NCBI GenBank assembly: GCA_019856515.1
Contig: CP082230.1
Span: 2,108,001-2,172,000 of the forward strand
Direction of reading: 5' to 3'
DNA: 64,000 nt
From: Prolixibacteraceae bacterium
Lineage (GTDB): Bacteria; Bacteroidota; Bacteroidia; Bacteroidales; Prolixibacteraceae
Shown here: one piece after another, positions 8,802 through 17,471 of the stretch
How the letters are laid out: every line of letters begins with the position of its first letter
How positions within the stretch are numbered: the first letter of the stretch is position 1
The notes under the pieces: model-generated
What the model saw: only the letters and a program-made list of their open reading frames with translations
Database searches by the model: none
Told to the model about the DNA's origin: nothing
Translations under genes and position numbers: made by a program

Positions 8802-10316
8802 ATGATGAAACGCTTCATATTGTCACTGCTTACTGTTCTTTCTGTGGTATTGGGATATGCACAGAAGAAGCATGTGACCATTCAATCACAACAAGAGATA
8901 CAAGTACAGCAACTGCTTCATCACTTCTTCGAGAACCCAGCTCTAACATATATGTTCTATGATCAGTCCTATGGGGAGGTAAAGGTTGGAAATACCTTAC
9001 AACAAAACAGTGAGATATACGACCCAATGTTAGGCAGAGCAAGCAATACCATAAGTTTTGATGCTTTCTCCTTCAAAAAGAGTAAGCACCATAATGTTTA
9101 TGGACGTGCTATATATCGAAACCGCATTACAAGAGACATTCAGTGGAATAATGTAGAGAATCATCCATTGGTATGGCCATATGTGGTCGCAGATTCTATT
9201 GGGGGGAAAGCCTATATAGAACAATATAGCTTTGATGGTGCTTGGAGTAGGCAATATCATAAGATGAGAGTAGGACTACAAGCCAACTATCTAGCCAGTG
9301 AGTCTAATAGGAAATTAGACCCAAGAGCAAAGAGTTTAACATGGCATTTACAGCTTAAAGGAGGAGTGTCATGGAAAGTTTCGCCAAGATATGTCGTCGC
9401 TTCCTATGTTCATTGGGAACAATATGAACAGTCACATAATATTATTCATATGAAACCAGGAACAAGCTCTAAGATCTTTTATTTACAAGGCTTTGGGCAA
9501 AGTGATTCAGGGTATGATAAGATTATATCTGAAGGCAAGAGCATTGCAAATACGTATGAAGTCAATACAACAAATGTTTATATGCAATTATCGCCTTACA
9601 CAGGAACAGGATGGCTATTTAATGTTGGGCTTGGTAGAAGCAATTTATCTCTGTTTGAAGAGAATAATCACTTGGTAAACACATACCACTCTAATATTTA
9701 CAATGGCGTGTTAGGTTACACTACAAATAGTGGTTTGGACCAGTGGATATTTAAAGTAACAACCCATTACTATCAAAAAACTGGGCTAGAATATGAGCGC
9801 AATACGATAGATGAGATTATCAATACCATGCCGAGGTATCGTGAAACAGACTTACAACTTAAGTCTAGTGTCCTATGGGTCCAAAACAGTTCACATCTCT
9901 CCCACTTACATCGTTTGGGCATTTATTATAATTACAATAAAATGGACTACAGTGCATGGATGGCACGACATAAAAACAGTAAAGAGATATCTGGTCTTCA
10001 ACTTCATCTGGAAGAGGGATTAGAGGTCTCAAAAGGGAGAAAAAGCTTTAAGGTTAATGCGGGGTTGAAATATTTTCACCCTATCACACATAAACTCTCT
10101 AACGATGACACCAATACCACAATATATAATGAGTTGGTGCAACCAATATACCTATCGGAGAGTACCTCACGTTTAGATGTTTTCCTTCGCTTAAGGGTGG
10201 ACTTTCCAATCACAAAAAGACATCTTTTGTTTGTTGAGTCTAAGGTCAAAACATCATGGTATAAACAGTATGAATCGAATAATGTATGGCAAGCAGCTAT
10301 TGGAATGCTGCTTTAA
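8802..10316 (+). CDS. DUF6850 family outer-membrane beta-barrel protein
   Basis: After a signal peptide (MMKRFILSLLTVLSVVLGYAQ) the mature protein is about 485 residues, rich in alternating aromatic/polar strands typical of an outer-membrane barrel and ending in a strand (AAIGMLL). The sequence style, including YDPMLGRASNTISFDAF and NHPLVWPYVVADS, matches the DUF6850 family found next to DUF4876 proteins in Bacteroidota. An upstream in-frame ATG at 8748 would put eighteen residues before the signal peptide and lies inside the hairpin, so I choose the ATG at 8802. Its function is unknown. A role as a second barrel or accessory channel of the receptor system is an inference. Confidence 0.75.
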   Translation: MMKRFILSLLTVLSVVLGYAQKKHVTIQSQQEIQVQQLLHHFFENPALTYMFYDQSYGEVKVGNTLQQNSEIYDPMLGRASNTISFDAFSFKKSKHHNVYGRAIYRNRITRDIQWNNVENHPLVWPYVVADSIGGKAYIEQYSFDGAWSRQYHKMRVGLQANYLASESNRKLDPRAKSLTWHLQLKGGVSWKVSPRYVVASYVHWEQYEQSHNIIHMKPGTSSKIFYLQGFGQSDSGYDKIISEGKSIANTYEVNTTNVYMQLSPYTGTGWLFNVGLGRSNLSLFEENNHLVNTYHSNIYNGVLGYTTNSGLDQWIFKVTTHYYQKTGLEYERNTIDEIINTMPRYRETDLQLKSSVLWVQNSSHLSHLHRLGIYYNYNKMDYSAWMARHKNSKEISGLQLHLEEGLEVSKGRKSFKVNAGLKYFHPITHKLSNDDTNTTIYNELVQPIYLSESTSRLDVFLRLRVDFPITKRHLLFVESKVKTSWYKQYESNNVWQAAIGMLL

Positions 10317-10331
10317 AAAAGGATACTAATT

Positions 10332-11216
10332 ATGGAGCCAATAGTAACTTGTGAGAACCTAACCCATTATTATGGAGATAGGTGTATATATGAGAATCTT
10401 AATTTCGAGATACCTAAAGGTCGTATACTTGGACTATTAGGAAAAAATGGGACAGGTAAAACAACGACTATTAATATTATGAACGGATATTTGCGTCCCA
10501 CCTCTGGTCAATGTCGAATATTTGGAGAGCGCTCTGATGCACTTACTCCCATGACCAAACAAAAGGTCGGGCTTCTCATCGAAGGTCATGTACAGTATAA
10601 TTTCATGAATATTGAGGAGATAGAGAAGTTCTATGCAGCCTACTATCCACAATGGGATAAGACGGCCTATTATGAACTTATGAAACTTCTACAAATTGGT
10701 CCGAAACAGAAGATCTCAAAGATGTCGTGTGGTCAAAAATCACAAGTCGCTCTAGGATTAATACTTGCACAGAATGCAGAACTATTGATTCTAGATGACT
10801 TTTCTATGGGACTCGACCCTGGTTATCGTATGCTCTTTGTGGACTATCTTAGTGAGTATGCAAGAAGCCAGAATAAGACGGTCTTTGTGACTTCCCATAT
10901 TATTCAAGATATGGAACGTCTTATCGACGACTGTTTGATTATGGATTATGGAAGAATCATACTTCAAAAACCAGTCAAAGAGCTGATGGAACAGTTTCAC
11001 CATTTCAGTTTTACAGGTTCGGGAGCAGAACGATTGGCTGGTCTAGAGAATATATATAGTGCATCGGAACGAAACAATAAGAGCGATTTCTACGCCTTTA
11101 ACACCCCGTCTCAGATCACAACAATACTCCAACAAAACGGTATCAACAGGAATGATGTAGTATCAAGGAAGCTGTCACTAGAAGAGATATTTATTGGTTT
11201 AACAGGAAAATATTAG
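10332..11216 (+). CDS. ABC transporter ATP-binding protein
   Basis: This is a cytoplasmic ATPase subunit. It has Walker A (GLLGKNGTGKTTTINIM, about residues 35-51), a signature motif reading MSCGQKSQ (so the canonical LSGGQ is altered), Walker B (LLILDDFSMGLD, in which Asp-Asp replaces the usual Asp-Glu) and an H-loop (VTSHI). Replacement of the catalytic Glu by Asp could lower the hydrolysis rate. The start is preceded by an AAAAGGA ribosome-binding site 15 bases after the previous stop. It pairs with the membrane protein three bases downstream. Confidence 0.85.
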   Translation: MEPIVTCENLTHYYGDRCIYENLNFEIPKGRILGLLGKNGTGKTTTINIMNGYLRPTSGQCRIFGERSDALTPMTKQKVGLLIEGHVQYNFMNIEEIEKFYAAYYPQWDKTAYYELMKLLQIGPKQKISKMSCGQKSQVALGLILAQNAELLILDDFSMGLDPGYRMLFVDYLSEYARSQNKTVFVTSHIIQDMERLIDDCLIMDYGRIILQKPVKELMEQFHHFSFTGSGAERLAGLENIYSASERNNKSDFYAFNTPSQITTILQQNGINRNDVVSRKLSLEEIFIGLTGKY

Positions 11217-11218
11217 CG

Positions 11219-11896
11219 ATGAAGAAAGCACTATTATTAAAAGAGTGGAAGAAGTTGAAATGGGGTAGTCTATTCATGTTTTGTTCTTACATTCTACTTC
11301 TAGGGTATGAGTATTTAAAAGTAGATAGAGCCATTCGATTTACTGGGCTTGAGCATCTATGGGATGTCATCGTAAATAGGAATCAATTTCTATTTAGTGA
11401 GTTAAAATACTTCCCTTTATTCTGTGGTGTTGTATTTGCTTTGGCACAATTTGTTCCTGAGATGACACAAAAAAGGATCAAACTATCTCTTCATCTACCA
11501 ATGAAAGAGAGTACTATTATCTGGACGATGTTGGGATTTGGGTATGTCAGTCTCACCATATTCTTCCTATTCCAAGTTGTTACGCTCACTTGCTATTTAC
11601 AAACGATATTTCCTATACAGATTATAGCTAGCACGTTGATCACCTATCTGCCTTGGTTATTGTCAGGACTTGCAGGATATGGATTGTGTGCATGGATATG
11701 TTTAGAGCCGTCGTGGAAGAGACGAATCTTAAACCTTATCATCACAGGAGCCATACTGCCCTTCTTCTTTCTGACATCCGTACCAGGAGCTTATTCCAAT
11801 GCCCTTCTATATTGTTTCTGTATTCCTCTATACGTATTAGGTTTTGGTTTTCTATCCGTATATCGATTTAAAACCGGAGTACAAGATAATCTATAA
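11219..11896 (+). CDS. ABC system membrane protein (225 aa)
   Basis: This polytopic membrane protein has about six segments (around residues 16-32, 62-80, 98-120, 130-158, 168-187, 195-213). It starts with a basic amphipathic N-terminus (MKKALLLKEWKKLKW), as in many ABC-2-like permeases of Bacteroidota. It begins two bases after the ATPase stop, so the two are coupled. No periplasmic binding protein accompanies them, which argues for export or for a membrane-stress/maturation role, not import. Family assignment rests on hydropathy and position. Confidence 0.7.
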   Translation: MKKALLLKEWKKLKWGSLFMFCSYILLLGYEYLKVDRAIRFTGLEHLWDVIVNRNQFLFSELKYFPLFCGVVFALAQFVPEMTQKRIKLSLHLPMKESTIIWTMLGFGYVSLTIFFLFQVVTLTCYLQTIFPIQIIASTLITYLPWLLSGLAGYGLCAWICLEPSWKRRILNLIITGAILPFFFLTSVPGAYSNALLYCFCIPLYVLGFGFLSVYRFKTGVQDNL

Positions 11897-11918
11897 CACA
11901 TACACAACTTGAACAACA

Positions 11919-13127
11919 ATGAAGAATATAAAATATCTACTGATTATCATTACCACCGTTATTCTTTCGTGGGCTATGCCCTACAGCTATCATCTAATCT
12001 ACGATGTGGCACCAAGCAATGTTTTCACCTACTATAGCTCCGTTGATCATGCCTTCTGTAAAATCAATTTTGATGAAAAGGAGGAGCGATTGATTCGAAT
12101 GAATGTCAATACAAAGAAAGAGTATACCCAAATGGAGTTTGATAGTATATTGCCTCTATTTTTTTGTAGACAACTACTGGCGGATGGACGTATGCCTGAA
12201 ACGATTGATGGATATGCCATTACTCCTGATGTGATTAATGAGAAAACATTCAACTACAACTATAGTCCTAAAGATAAGAATAGACCACATATCCCCCTCT
12301 ATACTTTATTTGAATCGATCTCTGGACGTGTACGTTTAGAGATGCCTGGAGATATGTTTCGAATCACTGATAAGATAGAGTTTCTACGCCCCTCAAGTAA
12401 AGATGTGGATCGGACCAAGAGTGATAAGTTCCAGAAGGCTTTAGAGGCAAAAGGGTTCTGTTTTCCAGCAACCCAGTTGGCAGGAAATCCAAATCCTCGT
12501 AAACCATACGAAGAAGGGTACCTTATTTTAGACCAACAGAATCAACTATTTCATCTAAAGATGGTAAACGGAAAGCCATTCGTAAAACAGATCACAATAC
12601 CAGATGGTCTAAGCCCTCAATTTATTGAAACACAAGAGCCCGCAGATCGTAGTTTCTATGCTTTTGTTTTTGGATCAGATGGAGAGGTATTTACATTGAC
12701 AACAGATAACTATTCATTCCAAAGATTACCAATACCCCCTTTCGACCTAGAGACAAATCAACTATCTATCATGGCCAATCCGCTATATTGGAATGTCAGT
12801 GTGATCTCAAGAAAAGGACGAGAGAATTGGGCAATATCGACACAAGACTATAGCATTGTAGATAAATACATAGAGAAGAGTGCCCCGAACAAAGCACACT
12901 TCACCCAATATGTCTTCCCTTTTTCAGTGGACTTTACATCCCCATACAGCTCCTTTATAAGGCCTGTAATCTACTTTGGAAGCTATTGGGTTGCACTTGG
13001 GAATATTGCATTGGCTCTACTTATGCTTTTCATATTCCGTGGTAGAAAAAAAGAGAATGTTCTATGGACCCTACTAACAGGAATCTATGGATTTATTGCC
13101 ACGCTACTATTTAATCGAGTAGACTAA
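11919..13127 (+). CDS. DUF4857-like membrane-anchored protein
   Basis: There is one N-terminal membrane segment (about residues 5-24), a large extracytoplasmic region (about 25-350) and one or two membrane segments near the C-terminus (about 352-398), with a basic loop RGRKKEN between them. The sequence resembles the DUF4857 family that accompanies ABC genes in Bacteroides operons; I recognise this only from pattern and context. It is the last gene of the operon, 22 bases after the ABC membrane protein and followed by a strong terminator. The periplasmic domain could link the inner-membrane ABC pair to the outer-membrane proteins encoded upstream, which is an inference. Confidence 0.6.
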   Translation: MKNIKYLLIIITTVILSWAMPYSYHLIYDVAPSNVFTYYSSVDHAFCKINFDEKEERLIRMNVNTKKEYTQMEFDSILPLFFCRQLLADGRMPETIDGYAITPDVINEKTFNYNYSPKDKNRPHIPLYTLFESISGRVRLEMPGDMFRITDKIEFLRPSSKDVDRTKSDKFQKALEAKGFCFPATQLAGNPNPRKPYEEGYLILDQQNQLFHLKMVNGKPFVKQITIPDGLSPQFIETQEPADRSFYAFVFGSDGEVFTLTTDNYSFQRLPIPPFDLETNQLSIMANPLYWNVSVISRKGRENWAISTQDYSIVDKYIEKSAPNKAHFTQYVFPFSVDFTSPYSSFIRPVIYFGSYWVALGNIALALLMLFIFRGRKKENVLWTLLTGIYGFIATLLFNRVD

Positions 13128-13151
13128 TACTCTCTTTAGAACTTCAAGACG

Positions 13152-13185
13152 AAAGGAAGCGATAAATTTCGCTTCCTTTTTAATA
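13152..13185 (+). terminator. Rho-independent terminator of the TonB-receptor operon
   Basis: aaaggaagcga (13152-13162) pairs with tcgcttccttt (13169-13179) and is followed by a T-run on the plus strand. It ends the six-gene operon and separates it from the convergent sensor gene. Confidence 0.85.
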
Positions 13186-13200
13186 ATTATATTTTCGGAG

Positions 13201-16200
13201 TTAACGAACATATTTAGATGGAGAAACTCCGAAGTGTTTCTTGAAGGCAATAGAGAAGTATCGTGGAGAGCTGAAACCGGTATCATATGATATCTCTGAA
13301 ACATTCTTCGTGATATCGTTCACTATGAGATCCGCAGCTTTCTTTAATCGAATGGTGAGGATGTATTCATTAGGGGTTTGTCCAGTGATAGACTTAACCT
13401 TGCGATAGAATATGGTTCTACCTAATTTCATCTCGGCAGCGAACTCATCAACATTAAAGTTTTGGTTCAATAGGTTGGCCTCAACGATATCTGTCATTCT
13501 AGATAGGAATTCACTATCCACTATATTTCTTGTGATACTCTTTAAGCTCGCCTGTGGGTCGGCATTAATACCCTCTTGTACTTTTCGCCTATTATCAAAG
13601 AGATTGTTTACCTGTACTTTTAGCATCTCTGCATCAAAAGGTTTGGTGCAATATGTATCCGCCCCCTTCTTAAATGCTTCAATATGATCTTCATCGGTAT
13701 TGAGACAGGTTAATAGAAGTATGGGAATATGGCTGGTGTTTAGATTACGCTTTAACTTCTCTGTCATCTCGAAGCCCGACATTTTAGGCATTAGGATATC
13801 AGATATAATAATGTCAGGTTGTAGATCTAGTGCCATGGCTAGTCCACTTGTACCATCATCTGCTGTGCGCACGTTATAGTTGTCAATAAAGATGTTGGTT
13901 ACGGCAGTACGTATCTCAGGATTATCATCCACTATCAGGAGTAACGGTAGGTTTGAACGCATGGGTTTATGAATCGTTTTTGCCTCCTCTATATTTATTG
14001 GTATTGGAAGATCTATTGCAGACCTTTCAGGCCTAGATTTAACAGTAATCTCATGATCTTCGAAGTGGTTACACCCTCTGTCAAGGAAGATGGTAAAAGA
14101 GGCTCCATTATTTTCATTATTCATGCATTTAATGGTACCGTGATGTGCTTTCACAATGCTGTGTGTCAAAGCCAAACCTATACCAATGCCAGAATAAGTA
14201 TCATGGGTGTACTTTGACTCATGATGATAGAAACGGTGGAATATCTTGTCAATATCTGCTTCAGGAATCCCCTCCCCATTATCTTGAACCGTGATGGCAA
14301 TCTTGTCTTCAAACTCCTTTAGGTGAATTGAGACCACCCCTTTATATTCTTTTACGTGCTTGATGGCGTTAGAGATCAAGTTATAGAACACTTTGTCCAT
14401 CTGTACCTCATCGTAATATAGATTACACTCAGGCACATCAATGTTTAATTGATACGTTATATTCTTGTTTTTAGCAACTACACGAAAACTTTCGAAGACT
14501 TGATAAATGGAGGTAACCATATTTTGTTCTTTAATAGCAAGCTTTAGGTGACCTTGTTCAATCTTCCTAAAATCTAATAGTTCGCTACTCAAATTCTTTA
14601 GTCGTTTGGCATTTCGATAGGCTGCATCTAACTGGTTATCCTGATTATCATTCACCATTCTATCTTTATATAGCGACTCTAAAGAGCATAGAATAATGGT
14701 TAGAGGGGTCATAAACTCATGACTAATATTGGTAAAGAAACGCAGTTTATGTTGATTTAAAGTCTTAATATTCTCTTTTTCATCACGCTCTTTATCGATC
14801 TGATACTGTAACTTCAATCTACTTAAATATATTCGATGGAGAATAAATAGAATCAGTAAAACGATGATGCCATAGACCATGTATGCTCCCCATGTCTGTG
14901 ATAGAGGAGGGAGTATGACAACTGCGACTTCTCGTGTATCTGTAATAGGGTTATATGCTACGTCGGTAGCGCGTACCTTGAATGTATATTGCCCTGGATC
15001 AATATTGGTATAGGTTGCGGTGGTCATATACTCTGCATTGACCCACTTTTGGTCGAACCCCTCGAGCTTGTATTGGAACTTGTTATTTAGTGCATTATTA
15101 TAATTGAATGATGTAAAACCAATGGTAAAGACGGTATGTTCTGGCTCTAGTGTAAATCGATCTACCACTGCAATATCACGAGACAATATCTTGGAGTCGT
15201 CGTTTGCACGTACCTCTTTGTTGTTCACAGAGAGACTAGAGAGGTTGACTTTTAGATGTTGATTCTTCTGCAATAGATCTGTCTCGTTGATCGAGATCAA
15301 TCCATCTATTCCACCAATAAACAGCTCTCTATTTTTTGTATATAGTAGTGATTTATAGTTTAATTCTCTCAATGGCAAACCTGAAGAGGCGGTGTAGTTG
15401 TAGAATATACTATCGCTGATATCTAATAGAGACAATCCCTTGCTTGTAGAGATCCATAGATTACCTTTTTTGGTTAACTCCATACCATAAACAAAGTCAC
15501 TTGGAAGCTGATTATTCTTCCTGTCAAACACCGTAAAGCGGTCTTGATTACGATGATATAGACATAATCCGACCCCATCTGTAGCCACCCACAGGTTGGA
15601 GTAACGGTCTTCGACAATCTCATTTACAAGAGCACGAATTTTCACCCCTTTGTTGTTTGTCGTAAAATATTTCCTCAATTCGCCATTGAATAGGTCGTAT
15701 GCAAAGAGACCTCTAGCGCCAGCAACCCAAAGGATATCGTAACTATCGATAAAAAGCATTGTTGCTTTTGCATTGAGCAAATGGTTCTTATCACTTTTAA
15801 AAGGATATGATTTAAACTGCTCATTATTGGGATCAAATTGAATAACCCCACCCTCAGTGGCCAAAAGGTATGTACCGTCATATGGAATGATATCAAATAC
15901 AGTTAAAGGAAATTTGTCGGACTGTGTCTTATTAAAATGTTTAAAACGTCTCTTCTTTATATCTAATACACTCAAGCCCCCCATATAGTTTCCGACCAAG
16001 AGTTGGTTGTTATTTGTAATCTGAAGAGATTTAATATTAGATCGAGCCACACCTTTATTACCTAAGCCACTGGGATAGTGTTCAAACTCTTTCTTGTGGG
16101 TGTCATAGAACAGAAGGCCTGCCCCCTCTGTGGCAATCCATAGGTTATGATCTTTATCCTCTACGATATCACCCATCACTTGAAACCTGTCGTCACTGCT

Positions 16201-17229
16201 ATCGCTAGATATCTCATACTGTTTAAAGACCTTGTTTTCAACACGACCATAGTTAATTCCACCAAAATATGTTCCGACCCATATATTGTTGTCTCTTGAC
16301 AAGTAGATGCTATATATCGAATTATGACTTAACTGATGACTGCCCTTTCTGTTCGAATCGATTGTTTTAGTACTCTTGTTCTTCAGGTCAAACACTACAA
16401 GGCCTTTGAAGGTTCCAATCCATAGTCGTTTTTCGCTGTCTTCCACCACACTTCTTACACTCATGCTGTTTAGATGGAATGGAGACGAGTGGAGATCAAT
16501 CTTCTGAAACATCTTTGTCTTCGTATTATATTGCAACAGACCATGATATCTCGTCGCAATCCACACACACTTATTTGTATCCACGTAGATAGAGTTGGCT
16601 TCCAAACGTCCTTCTATAGGGATATCAATATACTCCTCCTGATCGTCACTAACACGAATTAGTTTCTTGTTGCTTGAGACCAACCAGAGGTTGTAATCTC
16701 TATCTTGATAGAAGGTTCTAACTTTGACGTCTATATTCGCTAATACGGCAGACTTCTCAAATACCTTTCTAAGCTTATTGTATACCAATATACCATGGGT
16801 GGTAGCAAGAAGTAACGTGCCGTTGTAGGTGCCAATATTCATGATATTAACAAAAGGATAGCGCTTGAATTGAAGAGTCTCTAAATCCAATCGTGACACA
16901 GTTGTTCCAGTCAATGCCCACAAATATTTATCCGTTTGTCGCAATGCAAGTACTTTATGACCTGAGATAGTTGTAGAGTCCCCAAGGATAGGGTAGAATG
17001 TTTTCATCTTACTGCCATCCCAACAGTTCAATCCATCTCGCGTACCAAACCACATACGACCAAGATGATCTTGGTGGATACATAGCCCAGAAAGTTCACT
17101 TAATCCATCTTCTAAACCAATCTTCTTGAATGAGATATTCTGAGAGAGAGAGAGTTTAGGAGTAAAGCAGGTGATGAATAAACATAAACAATATATGTAA
17201 TTACGAGCATTTCGTAAAGTGATAGTCAT
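13201..17229 (-). CDS. Hybrid two-component system sensor/response regulator (HTCS)
   Basis: This one-protein signalling system senses a periplasmic ligand and activates transcription. In order: signal/TM (about 1-30); a two-propeller sensor of Reg_prop repeats (about 35-685, e.g. GLEDGLSELSGLCIHQD, RMWFGTRDGLNCWDG); a Y_Y_Y domain (about 690-766); a TM helix (about 776-800); HisKA with phospho-acceptor His837 (NISHEFMTP); HATPase (NLISNAIKH, DNGEGIP, GIGIGLAL); a receiver domain with Asp1144 (IISDILMP) and lysine in KPFD; and an AraC-type helix-turn-helix (about 1235-1342). Such proteins normally sit beside the polysaccharide utilisation locus they control, whose oligosaccharide product they bind. 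Here no susC/susD pair is adjacent. The convergent TonB operon or the enzyme island from 26.7 kb are candidate targets. Confidence 0.95.
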   Translation of the reverse strand: MTITLRNARNYIYCLCLFITCFTPKLSLSQNISFKKIGLEDGLSELSGLCIHQDHLGRMWFGTRDGLNCWDGSKMKTFYPILGDSTTISGHKVLALRQTDKYLWALTGTTVSRLDLETLQFKRYPFVNIMNIGTYNGTLLLATTHGILVYNKLRKVFEKSAVLANIDVKVRTFYQDRDYNLWLVSSNKKLIRVSDDQEEYIDIPIEGRLEANSIYVDTNKCVWIATRYHGLLQYNTKTKMFQKIDLHSSPFHLNSMSVRSVVEDSEKRLWIGTFKGLVVFDLKNKSTKTIDSNRKGSHQLSHNSIYSIYLSRDNNIWVGTYFGGINYGRVENKVFKQYEISSDSSDDRFQVMGDIVEDKDHNLWIATEGAGLLFYDTHKKEFEHYPSGLGNKGVARSNIKSLQITNNNQLLVGNYMGGLSVLDIKKRRFKHFNKTQSDKFPLTVFDIIPYDGTYLLATEGGVIQFDPNNEQFKSYPFKSDKNHLLNAKATMLFIDSYDILWVAGARGLFAYDLFNGELRKYFTTNNKGVKIRALVNEIVEDRYSNLWVATDGVGLCLYHRNQDRFTVFDRKNNQLPSDFVYGMELTKKGNLWISTSKGLSLLDISDSIFYNYTASSGLPLRELNYKSLLYTKNRELFIGGIDGLISINETDLLQKNQHLKVNLSSLSVNNKEVRANDDSKILSRDIAVVDRFTLEPEHTVFTIGFTSFNYNNALNNKFQYKLEGFDQKWVNAEYMTTATYTNIDPGQYTFKVRATDVAYNPITDTREVAVVILPPLSQTWGAYMVYGIIVLLILFILHRIYLSRLKLQYQIDKERDEKENIKTLNQHKLRFFTNISHEFMTPLTIILCSLESLYKDRMVNDNQDNQLDAAYRNAKRLKNLSSELLDFRKIEQGHLKLAIKEQNMVTSIYQVFESFRVVAKNKNITYQLNIDVPECNLYYDEVQMDKVFYNLISNAIKHVKEYKGVVSIHLKEFEDKIAITVQDNGEGIPEADIDKIFHRFYHHESKYTHDTYSGIGIGLALTHSIVKAHHGTIKCMNNENNGASFTIFLDRGCNHFEDHEITVKSRPERSAIDLPIPINIEEAKTIHKPMRSNLPLLLIVDDNPEIRTAVTNIFIDNYNVRTADDGTSGLAMALDLQPDIIISDILMPKMSGFEMTEKLKRNLNTSHIPILLLTCLNTDEDHIEAFKKGADTYCTKPFDAEMLKVQVNNLFDNRRKVQEGINADPQASLKSITRNIVDSEFLSRMTDIVEANLLNQNFNVDEFAAEMKLGRTIFYRKVKSITGQTPNEYILTIRLKKAADLIVNDITKNVSEISYDTGFSSPRYFSIAFKKHFGVSPSKYVR

Positions 17230-17389
17230 ATTATAGTATTTGATCTATTTAGCCAGACAATAATACGCCTTTTTTAAATTGCATACCCGATAATATTATT
17301 CATTTAACAGATATTTCGTCCACGACACATCTTTACATACAACGCTATAAACACTGTATATAAACACTTTACACTAACGTACAATACAA

Positions 17390-17397
17390 TACCTTTG
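17390..17397 (+). promoter_or_regulatory. Bacteroidota -7 promoter element upstream of comEC
   Basis: TACCTTTG matches TAnnTTTG and lies 75 bases before the comEC start. The -33 region is weak. Confidence 0.4.
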
Positions 17398-17471
17398 AGA
17401 TCTATTTTTATCATTACTTACACAGCAATCAACGAAGTTACAGAACTATTTTAAACAGTTTTGTATTTCAT

